NCBI RefSeq assembly: GCF_002967765.1
Contig: NZ_PUHY01000001.1
Span: 310,001 to 374,000, forward strand
Direction of reading: 5' to 3'
DNA length: 64,000 bases
Source of the DNA: Blastopirellula marina
GTDB taxonomy: Bacteria > Planctomycetota > Planctomycetia > Pirellulales > Pirellulaceae
The notes beneath the pieces are model-generated. The model saw nothing but the letters and a program-made list of their open reading frames with translations, was not told where the DNA came from and ran no database searches. Both the position numbers and the translations under genes were made by a program. Of this stretch, positions 34,612 to 43,542 are shown in pieces (the stretch's first letter is position 1; each line of letters opens with the position of its first letter).

Positions 34612-35568
34612 ATGCCGTCGACGTTTCCCGTATTTGACCCTGCATCTCCTCAGGCGGAGTCGATACGAGATTTGTTCGTGCAGGTTCTCTTCATCAGTGC
34701 TGCCATCTTTGCGATTGTGGCTGGCCTAATCTGCATCGCTCTGGTCAAATTCCGCTCGCAGGAAGCAGTCCCGGCCCAAGACTTTGGTAGCCACCGTCGA
34801 GAGATCGCCTGGATCGCGGGACCGGTAATTATCGTGATTTGGATTGCGGCTATAAGCATCAAGCTCGTCTTGACCGTAAACGCCCTGCCCCCTCAGTACG
34901 CCAAGGGGGAAGCCGCCTCGGATGCCGAGGTCGACATCTTCGCGACAGGCCACCAGTGGTGGTGGGAAATCGAGTATGCCGATTCGGGTATTGTCTCTGC
35001 CAATGAAGTTCACATTCCGGTCGGTAAGAAACTGCGCGTCAAGCTTCAATCAGACGATGTGATTCACTCGTTCTGGGTGCCCCAGTTATCGCGCAAGATG
35101 GACGCCATACCAGGTCATGAAAACTACATCTGGCTCGAAGCAGACACGGCTGGCGTTTACCAGGGCCGCTGTGCCGAGTACTGCGGAACGCAGCATGCCT
35201 GGATGAATTTCCAAGTCATCGCGCACAATCCAGAAGACTTCGCGGCTTGGCAAAAACAAGAGGAAAAAGTCGCCCAAACGCCAACAACTGGCAACGCGGC
35301 CAAAGGGGCCGAACTGTTCATGAAGCTGACTTGCTCGCAATGTCACGCCATTTCAGGAACCGATGCCAAAGAAGACTTCGCCCCGAACTTGACTCATTTG
35401 GCAGGTCGCCGAGAAATCGGAGCAGGTGCGATTACCTACTCGCCTGAGAACCTCCGCACTTGGTTGGCCAACCCACAAGCGATCAAACCTGGCTGCAAAA
35501 TGCCTAACTTCAAACTCAGTGACGAGCATCTCGATCAGCTTGTTGCCTATCTGGAGACCTTGCGTTGA
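34612..35568 (+). CDS. coxB: Cytochrome c oxidase subunit II with tethered cytochrome c (caa3 type)
   Basis: A 318-residue subunit II. Two membrane helices (about 22-46 and 66-88) precede the cupredoxin domain. The CuA ligands are H152, C187, C191, H195 and M198 (CAEYCGTQHAWM), and the aromatic HQWWWEIEY strip (114-122) is present. Residues 225-318 are a class I cytochrome c with C241-x2-C244-H245 and a distal Met near KMPNF. It takes electrons from the bc complex and passes them to the heme a/CuB site of subunit I. It is first in a six-gene respiratory operon. The ATG at 34612 gives normal length. No clear Shine-Dalgarno sequence precedes it. Confidence 0.95.
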   Translation: MPSTFPVFDPASPQAESIRDLFVQVLFISAAIFAIVAGLICIALVKFRSQEAVPAQDFGSHRREIAWIAGPVIIVIWIAAISIKLVLTVNALPPQYAKGEAASDAEVDIFATGHQWWWEIEYADSGIVSANEVHIPVGKKLRVKLQSDDVIHSFWVPQLSRKMDAIPGHENYIWLEADTAGVYQGRCAEYCGTQHAWMNFQVIAHNPEDFAAWQKQEEKVAQTPTTGNAAKGAELFMKLTCSQCHAISGTDAKEDFAPNLTHLAGRREIGAGAITYSPENLRTWLANPQAIKPGCKMPNFKLSDEHLDQLVAYLETLR

Positions 35569-35570
35569 GT

Positions 35571-37796
35571 ATGCCGTTGGTGAAAACCGCTGAGACCGAG
35601 ACCGAAGAAGCGGCACCGGCCTACGAGAGCTTGCTTTCGTGGGTGAGCACGGTCGATCACAAACGCATCGGTATCCTATACATCTGCACGGCGACGTTCT
35701 TTCTCGCGGTTGGTGGTCTCGAAGCGCTGCTCATGCGTTTCCAATTACTGCTACCGCGAAATGACTTCCTGTCGCCCGACTTCTTCAATCAGATGTTCAC
35801 CATGCACGGCACCACAATGGTGTTCTTGGTGGGCATGCCGGTACTGGTTGGGTTTGCGAATTACTTCGTTCCATTGATGATCGGGGCGCGGGATGTCGCT
35901 TTTCCACGGCTCAACGCGATGAGCTACTGGATGCTACCGATGGGTGGGATCTTGCTCTATTTTAGCTTCTTCACAGGGAAAGCCCCCGACGCCGGATGGT
36001 TTAGTTACGCGCCGCTATCCACTAAGCCATACAACTTGATGGTCGCGCAAGACTACTGGATTATCGGGCTCTTGTGTTTGGGCGTGGGCTCGGTGGCTGG
36101 TTCGATCAACATTTTTGTCACGGTACTCAGTCTGCGAGCACCGGGGATGAGTTTGCAGCGGGTTCCCCTGTTTGTATGGATGAGCTTCATGATGGCCATC
36201 CTAACCGTGTTAGCATTACCGGCGTTGAACGCAGCTCTGGCGATGCTGTTGATTGATCGTTGGCTCGGTGCAGCCTTCTTTGAACCAGCACGTGGCGGTT
36301 CGGCCGTGTTGTGGCAGCACTTCTTTTGGGTGTTTGGACATCCGGAGGTCTACATTCTTATTCTGCCGGCATTCGGCATGATCTCAGAAGTGATTCCGGT
36401 TTTCTCGCGGAAGCCTATTTACGGCTATTCTTTCGTCGCCGTTTCGAGTGCCGTGATCGTGCTGCTGAGCTATGGGGTCTGGGCTCACCATATGTTTGCG
36501 GTCGGGCTAGGCATGGGGGCCGACATCTTTTTCGCCATCGGATCTCTGCTGATTGCGTTACCTACTGGCGTGAAGATATTCAACTGGACCGCCACGATGT
36601 GGGGCGGATCGATACGATTGACAACGGCGATGCTGTTTGCCGTGGCATTCCTTCTGGAATTCGTCATCGGCGGTCTCTCCGGAGTGATGTTCGCTGCGGT
36701 TCCGATCGACTGGCAGTTGACTGATAGTTATTTTGTCGTGGCCCACTTCCATTACGTCTTGATTGGCGGAACGGTCTTTGGTGTATTCTCAGCGACTTAT
36801 TATTGGTTCCCAAAAATGACCGGCCGCATGCTGAGCGAAAAGCTTGGCAAGTGGCAATTCTGGCTCTGGGTGTTCGGCCTGAATGCAACTTTCATGTCAC
36901 AACACATTCTGGGCGTAATGGGGATGCCGCGAAGAGTGTACACCTATGCCGACAATCCCGGCTGGATGGCATTGAATGCCATCGCCACGCTCGGGGCCGT
37001 CGCCATGGGTGCCGGCACGCTGGTGTTGCTGTGGAACATCTGGATCAGCCTAAGAAGTGGGGAGATCGCAGGAAACAATCCCTGGAACGCGTTTACTTTG
37101 GAATGGGCAACCACCTCGCCTCCTCCTGTCGAAAACTTCGAATCGATTCCAGAAGTTAAAAGTCGTCGACCCGTCTGGGACATGGACCAACCTGACCGCG
37201 CCGACTGGAAAGTAGAAAAGTCGCCGCAAGACTCCGGTCGTCGTCCAGACAAGGTAACGCTTTGTGCGTGGGCATTCATCGCCTCGGAAGCCGTCTTTTT
37301 TCTATTGCTGTTGGTAGCTTACGTGGTATTCAATGCCCGTGCGGATGAAGGACCAACCTCCGCCAATTCGTTGGACGTAACTCGAACCGGCGCGTTCACC
37401 GTCTGTCTATTGGCAAGTAGCGTCACCTTCTGGTTGGCGGAATTGGCTCTCTCGGCAGGCAAGCAAATCCATTTTCGCCGTTGGCTAACACTGACGATCA
37501 TCCTCGGATCGATATTTATCGCCGGTCAGGCCTGGGAGTACACGGGGCTGCTGCTAAGTGACATCACAATTGACGTGAACCTGTTTGCGGCCACGTTTTT
37601 CACCGTGACAGGTTTCCACGGAATGCACGTTATCGCTGGTTTGGTTACCTTATCAATCGTATTAGCACTTGCGTCCAGGGATGCCTTTCCGAAGGATCGC
37701 GTAAACGTCCTACGAGCGGTTGGCGTATATTGGCACTTTGTCGACGTCGTCTGGATTATCGTCTTTTCGATCATCTACCTGGGGTATTTACAGTGA
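35571..37796 (+). CDS. Fused cytochrome c oxidase subunits I and III
   Basis: A 741-residue fusion. Residues about 15-530 are subunit I with twelve membrane helices: heme a ligand in MHGTTMVF, the Cu B/tyrosine site FGHPEVYILILP (with the proton-channel glutamate, so A1 type), the HH pair in WAHHMFAVG, K-channel TGVKIFNW, and HFHYVLIGG for the hemes. Residues about 560-741 are subunit III (CAWAFIASEAVFFLLLLVAYVV, TGFHGMHVIAGL, YWHFVDVVWIIVFSIIYLGY). Such CtaDE fusions are known in caa3 oxidases. Start: ATG 35571 is preferred; TTG 35565 would overlap the coxB stop. The end overlaps the next start (GTGA). Confidence 0.95.
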   Translation: MPLVKTAETETEEAAPAYESLLSWVSTVDHKRIGILYICTATFFLAVGGLEALLMRFQLLLPRNDFLSPDFFNQMFTMHGTTMVFLVGMPVLVGFANYFVPLMIGARDVAFPRLNAMSYWMLPMGGILLYFSFFTGKAPDAGWFSYAPLSTKPYNLMVAQDYWIIGLLCLGVGSVAGSINIFVTVLSLRAPGMSLQRVPLFVWMSFMMAILTVLALPALNAALAMLLIDRWLGAAFFEPARGGSAVLWQHFFWVFGHPEVYILILPAFGMISEVIPVFSRKPIYGYSFVAVSSAVIVLLSYGVWAHHMFAVGLGMGADIFFAIGSLLIALPTGVKIFNWTATMWGGSIRLTTAMLFAVAFLLEFVIGGLSGVMFAAVPIDWQLTDSYFVVAHFHYVLIGGTVFGVFSATYYWFPKMTGRMLSEKLGKWQFWLWVFGLNATFMSQHILGVMGMPRRVYTYADNPGWMALNAIATLGAVAMGAGTLVLLWNIWISLRSGEIAGNNPWNAFTLEWATTSPPPVENFESIPEVKSRRPVWDMDQPDRADWKVEKSPQDSGRRPDKVTLCAWAFIASEAVFFLLLLVAYVVFNARADEGPTSANSLDVTRTGAFTVCLLASSVTFWLAELALSAGKQIHFRRWLTLTIILGSIFIAGQAWEYTGLLLSDITIDVNLFAATFFTVTGFHGMHVIAGLVTLSIVLALASRDAFPKDRVNVLRAVGVYWHFVDVVWIIVFSIIYLGYLQ

Positions 37797-38623
37797 CGTC
37801 ATTCGTCTTTCACGAATCGCTCTGGCACTGGTCCTCACCGGTCTGGCTAGTCGTAATTCCGGCAATCGTCGCCACGTTGTGGTCGCGATCGGCCGTAGTT
37901 TGGCATACATGGTTCCGAGTTGTGGCGTTAGCAGTCTTGCTGCTGGCTTTTGTTTCGCCTATCGGCGTATTGGCCAACGGTTATCTGTTCAGTGCTCACA
38001 TGATTCAGCATTTACTGCTACTGTTGGTCATTCCCTTGTTTCTTCTGCTTAGTTTTCCGGAAGATGCAGCTAGAGCGGTGATGAAACGACCGGTAGGAAA
38101 AGAAGTTGGCCGGCTACTTTCAATTCCCATGTTGGGCTGGTGCTGCGGTCTGGGTGCGATGTGGTTCTGGCACGTTCCTTCCCTGTGTAGTGCGGCAACT
38201 GAGAACAGTCTTGTCGGCCTCGTACGAAATATCAGCTTTCTTGTGGCTGGTCTGGCGTTTTGGTGGCCTATTTTTGCTCCTGTGAAAAGTGCACGCATCG
38301 ATCCACTAATGGGGATTGTGTACTTGTTCTCCGCTTGCCTGGGCTGCACGCTGCTGGGTATCTACATCACGTTTACCCCAATCACCGTTTGTCCGGCATT
38401 CGCCAATCCAGCCGATCGTGTCGGCATTCTGACCGCACTCTACAAAGCTGGTTTCACGCCCGATATCGATCAACAGTTGGGGGGCCTACTGATGTGGGTT
38501 CCGCCTTGTTCGCTATACATTCTGGTCATAATTAGCGTAATGTGCCGTTGGTATACGCAGCCCGTAGGTTCGCCTGAATCGCACGCTTCGCCCAGTAACG
38601 AAATTGCGGAGCCCACATCATGA
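37793..38623 (+). CDS. ctaG: Cytochrome c oxidase assembly protein, CtaG (caa3) family
   Basis: A 276-residue integral membrane protein with about seven helices. It has the family motifs LWHWSSPVWL, SAHMIQHLLLLLVIPLFLL, MWFWHVPSL and LGIYITFTPITVCPA, with conserved histidines likely to bind copper. It assists insertion of copper into the oxidase. The GTG start overlaps the previous stop by 4 bases, and the end overlaps the next ATG by 4 bases. Earlier starts inside the oxidase gene were rejected. Confidence 0.92.
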   Translation: MTSFVFHESLWHWSSPVWLVVIPAIVATLWSRSAVVWHTWFRVVALAVLLLAFVSPIGVLANGYLFSAHMIQHLLLLLVIPLFLLLSFPEDAARAVMKRPVGKEVGRLLSIPMLGWCCGLGAMWFWHVPSLCSAATENSLVGLVRNISFLVAGLAFWWPIFAPVKSARIDPLMGIVYLFSACLGCTLLGIYITFTPITVCPAFANPADRVGILTALYKAGFTPDIDQQLGGLLMWVPPCSLYILVIISVMCRWYTQPVGSPESHASPSNEIAEPTS

Positions 38624-38844
38624 ACGACTCCGAACCAATGGAAACCACAGATGCCGAAAGACCGGTAGCTGCTTCTGTTGAAGAAGCGCCACCCCGCCCT
38701 ACCTACGCCCCTGCCGCGATGGCTTTGGGCGTGATGATGTTGCTGTGGGGCGTGACCACCATGTGGATCATGTCGGTCGCAGGACTGGGCGTGATGATCT
38801 GGTCGCTGTGGACTTGGATGAATGAAATCCGGTTGGAAAGCTGA
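38620..38844 (+). CDS. Small membrane protein of the oxidase operon
   Basis: 74 residues: an acidic, proline-rich N-terminus of about 30 residues and two short hydrophobic helices (AAMALGVMMLLWGVTTMWIM and VAGLGVMIWSLWTWM). The ATG overlaps the ctaG stop (ATGA), and the Rieske gene follows 14 bases later. Its position and size suggest a small accessory (subunit IV-like) part of the oxidase or supercomplex. There is no motif to prove it. Confidence 0.75.
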   Translation: MNDSEPMETTDAERPVAASVEEAPPRPTYAPAAMALGVMMLLWGVTTMWIMSVAGLGVMIWSLWTWMNEIRLES

Positions 38845-38858
38845 AAAGGAAAGCATTC

Positions 38859-39386
38859 GTGAGTGAAAGTGTAGACTCGTCTGAAACGAGTGCCGAGGAT
38901 AATCGACGCGGTTTCCTCGCGCGACTAAGCTTAATCCTTTCTGGGGTAATCGGAGCCGCAATCACGCTTCCTGGCGTTGGTTTTGTTCTAGCCCCCGTTT
39001 TCTCGCGCGAGCCACGTGTTTGGCATCGGCTGGGTAAGGTCGACTCTTTCGAGGTAGGAAAGACGGTTAGTGTCGAGTTCCAGAATGCCTCGGTCCGCAA
39101 ATGGGCTGGAGTAACAGCCCTGACTGGTGCTTGGTTACGCCGAGTCTCTGACGAAGAATTTATTGCTTTCTCTATTAATTGTCGTCACCTGGGATGCCCA
39201 GTGAATTGGATCGAGGATGCATCACTGTTCATGTGTCCTTGCCACGGTGGTGTCTACTATTCCGACGGCGAAGTTGCCGCTGGACCACCACCGGAACCGC
39301 TTGCTCGTTACGAAGTACGTGTCCGCAAGGGCTACGTCGAGATCGAGACTTCGCCCGTACCTTTGACCACCAACGATCAGGTTTAA
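38859..39386 (+). CDS. qcrA: Rieske iron-sulfur protein of the bc complex
   Basis: A 175-residue Rieske protein. An N-terminal twin-arginine-type signal anchor (NRRGFLARLSLILSG) is followed by one helix (about 22-46). The [2Fe-2S] ligands are C108 and H110 (CRHLGC) and C126 and H129 (CPCHGG), with C113 and C128 for the disulfide. It accepts electrons from quinol at the Qo site of the cytochrome b encoded next. The start is GTG 38859, with AAAAGGAAAG just upstream. Its stop codon shares one base with the cytochrome b start (TAATG). Confidence 0.95.
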   Translation: MSESVDSSETSAEDNRRGFLARLSLILSGVIGAAITLPGVGFVLAPVFSREPRVWHRLGKVDSFEVGKTVSVEFQNASVRKWAGVTALTGAWLRRVSDEEFIAFSINCRHLGCPVNWIEDASLFMCPCHGGVYYSDGEVAAGPPPEPLARYEVRVRKGYVEIETSPVPLTTNDQV

Positions 39387-40798
39387 TGATGATCGCCGAG
39401 ATCTGGAAATGGATCGACGATCGGAGCGGATTCTCCGACGTGGTCAAACCGATGCTGGAACATATCGTCCCAAGCGACGCTCGCTGGTGGTATGTCTTCG
39501 GCAGCGCAACGCTTTGTGCGTTTATTGTTCAGGTACTAAGCGGCATCGCGTTGGCGATGGTGTACGTTCCTGGCGGTGACGCGGCTTACGAAAGCCTCAA
39601 GTACATCACCAACGACGCCACGTTCGGTTACATGGTGCGCGGAATGCACTATTACGGCGCGACCGCAATGGTGATGCTGGCTGTGATCCACATGACCCAG
39701 GTGTTCCTCCACGCCTCATACAAATTTCCACGCGAAATGAACTGGATGAGCGGTGTCGTTCTCTTGTTTGTCGTGCTGGGGATGGCTTTCACAGGGCAAC
39801 TTTTGCGTTGGGATGCCAACGGTGTCTGGTCCGTGATGGTTGCGGGCGAAATGGCCGGACGTGTTCCGTTCATTGGTGCCTACATCGCCCATTTCATTCT
39901 GGGTGGTGAAACGGTCGGAGGTTCCACGCTCAGTCGCTTCTTCGCGATCCATGTCTTCATCTTGCCGGGACTGATCTTCGCGGGGATCGGTTTGCACATG
40001 TGGCTAATCTTACGACATGGCATCTCAGAAATGCCCAAGGTTGATCAGCCTGTCGAGCCACAAACATACAAAGAAAATTACGAAGCTCGCTTAGAGAAGA
40101 CCGGCGTGCCCTTCTGGCCCGTAGCGATGTGGCGGGATGTCCTATTCTCGGCATTGATGGTCGGCGTGATTCTGCTCTGCTCGCTCTTCCTCGGACCACC
40201 GACACTGGGTCCATCCCCAGATCCGGCGTACATTCACGCCAATCCGATGCCAGATTGGTACTTCTGGTGGTACTTCGCAATTCTTTCGATGCTTCCCCCG
40301 GAACTCGAGACGTACATCATTCTGGGAATGCCCGTACTTGGTTTCGTCGCGCTCTTTGTCGTTCCACTGCTTTCAAACCGTGGCCATCGTGCGCCATCCA
40401 AACGACCTTGGGCGATTGGAACCGTCGTGTTCGGTGCGACCGCATTCGTGGTGCTGACGATCTATGGCTATCGAAAACCATGGTCGCCCGACTTTACAGT
40501 CAAACCGCTCCCTGCCGAACTTGTTAATTCCAATGATCCGCACATCCAGAAGGGAGCGGAATTGGTGCATCAGAAAGGATGTCTGTATTGCCATAACATC
40601 GAAGGTTATGGTGGCTTCCGTGGGCCAGAGCTGACGTACATCGGTGACCGACTGGACCGTGGCGAGCTTACGATTCGAATCACCAACGGCGGCTACAACA
40701 TGCCCTCCTTCGCCGCATCGCTATCGGCGGAGGAGATGGAACAAATCGTCGACTTCCTTCTGACACGCACGGAGCCTAAGCCCGAAGTGGCGAAGTGA
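39386..40798 (+). CDS. Cytochrome b fused to a C-terminal cytochrome c domain
   Basis: A 470-residue fusion. Heme b ligands H88/H102 (13 residues apart) and H189/H204 (14 residues apart) give the b6/Firmicute-type spacing. The Qo-site motif is PDWY (289-292), the form common in menaquinol-type complexes, rather than PEWY. Helices continue to about 365. Residues 375-470 are a class I cytochrome c with C399-x2-C402-H403 and a likely distal Met (NMPSF). No separate cytochrome c1 gene exists, so this domain takes its place. The ATG overlaps the Rieske stop by one base; longer upstream starts lie inside the Rieske gene. Confidence 0.94.
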   Translation: MMIAEIWKWIDDRSGFSDVVKPMLEHIVPSDARWWYVFGSATLCAFIVQVLSGIALAMVYVPGGDAAYESLKYITNDATFGYMVRGMHYYGATAMVMLAVIHMTQVFLHASYKFPREMNWMSGVVLLFVVLGMAFTGQLLRWDANGVWSVMVAGEMAGRVPFIGAYIAHFILGGETVGGSTLSRFFAIHVFILPGLIFAGIGLHMWLILRHGISEMPKVDQPVEPQTYKENYEARLEKTGVPFWPVAMWRDVLFSALMVGVILLCSLFLGPPTLGPSPDPAYIHANPMPDWYFWWYFAILSMLPPELETYIILGMPVLGFVALFVVPLLSNRGHRAPSKRPWAIGTVVFGATAFVVLTIYGYRKPWSPDFTVKPLPAELVNSNDPHIQKGAELVHQKGCLYCHNIEGYGGFRGPELTYIGDRLDRGELTIRITNGGYNMPSFAASLSAEEMEQIVDFLLTRTEPKPEVAK

Positions 40799-40823
40799 CA
40801 ACGAGTCGACAGAAATCCAGCCT

Positions 40824-41735
40824 TTATGCAGATTGCTTCATCTGCTCGAGCGCAGCCGAGATCTGCTTTTGAATCGATTCCGCTGGCTCCGAGAGAAGTG
40901 GCGAAATTGGGCCAGTCTGGGCGATACCAGCCAACTCGGTAGCACGATGTAGGATCGTGATGGGTCCAAGATTGTCGCGTAGATTTTCCAGCGGTAAGAA
41001 GCGTTCGCGAATCGCTTCAGCTTCGTCCCAGTTGCCTGCTTGAATTGCTTTCAGCAGGTCGGTCGACATCTGAGGAAAGACACAGCCACAACCTGTCGTG
41101 AAGCCACCCAGTCCAAAGTGCCGCATGTGCGTGATCGCCGGTTGATCTCCGAGACCGCTGAGGATCAGGCTTGGATCGATCTTTTCGGTCAACGCTTTCA
41201 AGTAGTCATCCTGCATGTAATCTTCGCGGACGACAGCATACTTAATCGCTGAGATCATTCCGTCGTTGACCAGGGCAGTTGCATCTTCAACCGTGACCAC
41301 ACCGCCAAATTTCAGGTAAAGCACGACCGGCTTACCAAGTCGCGCCACCAGGTTTCGCGTACCGGCACAGAAACCTGCCGACGTGACAATATCACGTTGT
41401 GGCAAGATCATTGCAGTGGGAAATTCGAAGTCCTTCAATACCTCGGCTTGATCGAGCATCGTGCCATAAGCCGGACCGATCGCCGGAATAACCAACGAAC
41501 TATCCGCAGCCAACTCGCTGATCATTTCCAATGCCGAACGATATTCGGCGAGGGTAAGATGATAGAAAATAGCGTTCCCACCGTACAGCAGCGTCGAAAT
41601 GCCACCTTGTTCGATGTGCTTAATAAGCTTGGCGTTTTCCTGGCGATCCAGCTTTCCATCGGCTGCACGAGCCAGTGAAGGTACTGCCCAAACCGAGCGA
41701 GAGATCGTTGCCGCTGTTATTTGTTCCGTATCCAT
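40824..41735 (-). CDS. DapA-family lyase/aldolase
   Basis: A 303-residue (beta/alpha)8 protein of the dihydrodipicolinate synthase/N-acetylneuraminate lyase family. The Schiff-base lysine is in ISAIKYAVVRED. The GGNAIFYHLT segment and the TTGCGCVFPQ loop differ from true DapA, so a 2-keto-3-deoxy sugar acid is the likelier substrate. It is last in a minus-strand operon with an IlvD/Edd dehydratase (31-base gap) and a GntP permease, which fits cleavage or dehydration of the keto-deoxy acid made by the dehydratase. ATG 41735 is chosen; TTG 41741 is an alternative. Confidence 0.83.
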   Translation of the reverse strand: MDTEQITAATISRSVWAVPSLARAADGKLDRQENAKLIKHIEQGGISTLLYGGNAIFYHLTLAEYRSALEMISELAADSSLVIPAIGPAYGTMLDQAEVLKDFEFPTAMILPQRDIVTSAGFCAGTRNLVARLGKPVVLYLKFGGVVTVEDATALVNDGMISAIKYAVVREDYMQDDYLKALTEKIDPSLILSGLGDQPAITHMRHFGLGGFTTGCGCVFPQMSTDLLKAIQAGNWDEAEAIRERFLPLENLRDNLGPITILHRATELAGIAQTGPISPLLSEPAESIQKQISAALEQMKQSA

Positions 41736-41766
41736 AGCCAATCAAGGTCCCTGGGTGAATTGTATC

Positions 41767-43497
41767 TCAGTAAATATCGGGATCCGGCGTGTCGGCGCCG
41801 TGATGTAGAAAGTCAAAGTCACAGCCGGCATCGGCCTGGGTGACATATTTTAGGAACATTGCTCCGTAGCCACGCGTGTAACGTGCCGGAGCAGGTTTCC
41901 AGGCGGCACGTCGCTTCTCGAGCTCGTCGTCATCGACCAACAGTTGCAACGAACGCTTCTCGACATTGAGTTCGATCATGTCTCCAGTGTGGACCAGGGC
42001 AAGTGGTCCTCCGACCGCCGCCTCGGGGGCTACATGTAAAATACATGTTCCGTAGCTCGTGCCACTCATTCGGGCATCGGAAATTCGTACCAAGTCGCGT
42101 ACACCCTGCTTCAGCAAGTGATCCGGAATAGGCAGCATGCCCCATTCAGGAAAGCCGGGTCCACCTTGCGGACCAGCGTTACGCAAAATGAGGACACTAT
42201 CGGCCGTGATACCTGCTTCAGGATCGTTGAGCTTCGCTTTGAGGTCACCGTAGTTATCAAACACAACCGCAGGCCCTGTATGATTCAGCAGTCGCGGCGA
42301 GGCAGCCGTAGGCTTCACCACACAGCCGGAAGGAGCCAGATTCCCTTGCAGGACGAACGTACCACCACTCTGAGAAACCGGATTATTAACTGAACGAATG
42401 ATTTCCGGATCGATCACTTCCGCCCCGGCGATATTCTCACCAATTGTCGCGCCATTAACCGTCGGACATTTGCGATCAATATGCGAACCTAATTCCGAAA
42501 GCAGCGCCCGCAAACCGCCAGCATCAAAGAAGTCTTCCATCAGGAACTTACCAGCCGGACGTACGTTGGCTAGCACCGGTGTCGTTCGCGATAGCTCGTC
42601 GAATCGCTCCAGTGTCAACGGAATTCCGGCTCGGCGAGCCATGGCGATAATGTGCACGATTGCATTGGTCGACCCGCCAATGGCCATGCTAGTGACAATG
42701 GCGTTATCAAACGATGCCCCGTTCAGAATGTCCGAGGGACGCAAGTTTTCTTTCGCCATTTCGACAGCTCGGCGCCCCGTGGCAACTGCCAGACGAGAAT
42801 GTTCTGCGATGACCGCTGGAACGGACGAAGCCCCGGGAAGCGTCATTCCCATCGACTCAGCGATTGCAGCCATCGTCGACGCGGTTCCCATAGTCATGCA
42901 TGTCCCGGCTGAACGAGCGATGCAGTTTTCGATCTCGCCCCAAGATTCATCACACAGGTTGCCAGCTCGACGTTCGTCCCAGTACTTCCAAGCGTCGCTT
43001 CCGCTGCCCAGCGTTTGATCTTTCCAGCGCGCTTTCAGCATCGGTCCGGCTGGTAGGAAGATGGCAGGACGGTTTGCAGAAATCGCTCCCATGATCATTG
43101 CCGGGACGGTCTTGTCACACCCGCCCATCAGCACGGCAGCATCGATGGGATGACAGCGTAAGACCTCTTCCGTTTCCATCGCCAGCAAATTGCGATAGAG
43201 CATAGTCGTTGGCTTCATCATCATCTCGCCGAGCGACATGACGGGGATCTCTACCGGAAATCCACCCATTTGCCAGATACCGCGTTTCACCTCTTTTACG
43301 CGTTCCGGAAAGTGCGAGTGGCACGTGTTCAGATCGCTCCAGGTGTTAAGAATCGCGACGACCGGCTTGCCACGGAAGTCTTCGTCGTCATAGCCCATAC
43401 CTTTCAATCGCGAACGATGTCCGAAGCCACGCAAGCTATCGGGATCGAACCAGCGACTACTGGGCAACTCGGAATTCTGAGAGGGATCGGAAGTCAT
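41767..43497 (-). CDS. IlvD/Edd-family sugar acid dehydratase
   Basis: A 576-residue dehydratase. The iron-sulfur cysteines are in NTCHSHF, GGCDKTVPAM and GTCMTMGTASTM, and the ESMGMTLPG segment is present, as in IlvD, Edd and L-arabinonate/D-xylonate dehydratases. The length and the SLRGFGHRSRLKGMGYDDEDF start fit the sugar-acid branch more than IlvD. It would convert an aldonic acid to a 2-keto-3-deoxy acid for the DapA-family lyase encoded next. The permease gene lies 45 bases upstream. The exact sugar acid cannot be told from sequence. Confidence 0.85.
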   Translation of the reverse strand: MTSDPSQNSELPSSRWFDPDSLRGFGHRSRLKGMGYDDEDFRGKPVVAILNTWSDLNTCHSHFPERVKEVKRGIWQMGGFPVEIPVMSLGEMMMKPTTMLYRNLLAMETEEVLRCHPIDAAVLMGGCDKTVPAMIMGAISANRPAIFLPAGPMLKARWKDQTLGSGSDAWKYWDERRAGNLCDESWGEIENCIARSAGTCMTMGTASTMAAIAESMGMTLPGASSVPAVIAEHSRLAVATGRRAVEMAKENLRPSDILNGASFDNAIVTSMAIGGSTNAIVHIIAMARRAGIPLTLERFDELSRTTPVLANVRPAGKFLMEDFFDAGGLRALLSELGSHIDRKCPTVNGATIGENIAGAEVIDPEIIRSVNNPVSQSGGTFVLQGNLAPSGCVVKPTAASPRLLNHTGPAVVFDNYGDLKAKLNDPEAGITADSVLILRNAGPQGGPGFPEWGMLPIPDHLLKQGVRDLVRISDARMSGTSYGTCILHVAPEAAVGGPLALVHTGDMIELNVEKRSLQLLVDDDELEKRRAAWKPAPARYTRGYGAMFLKYVTQADAGCDFDFLHHGADTPDPDIY

Positions 43498-43542
43498 GGA
43501 TCAAAAGGTCGGTCGGAGGGAAAGAATCAGGAGGGACGGTTA

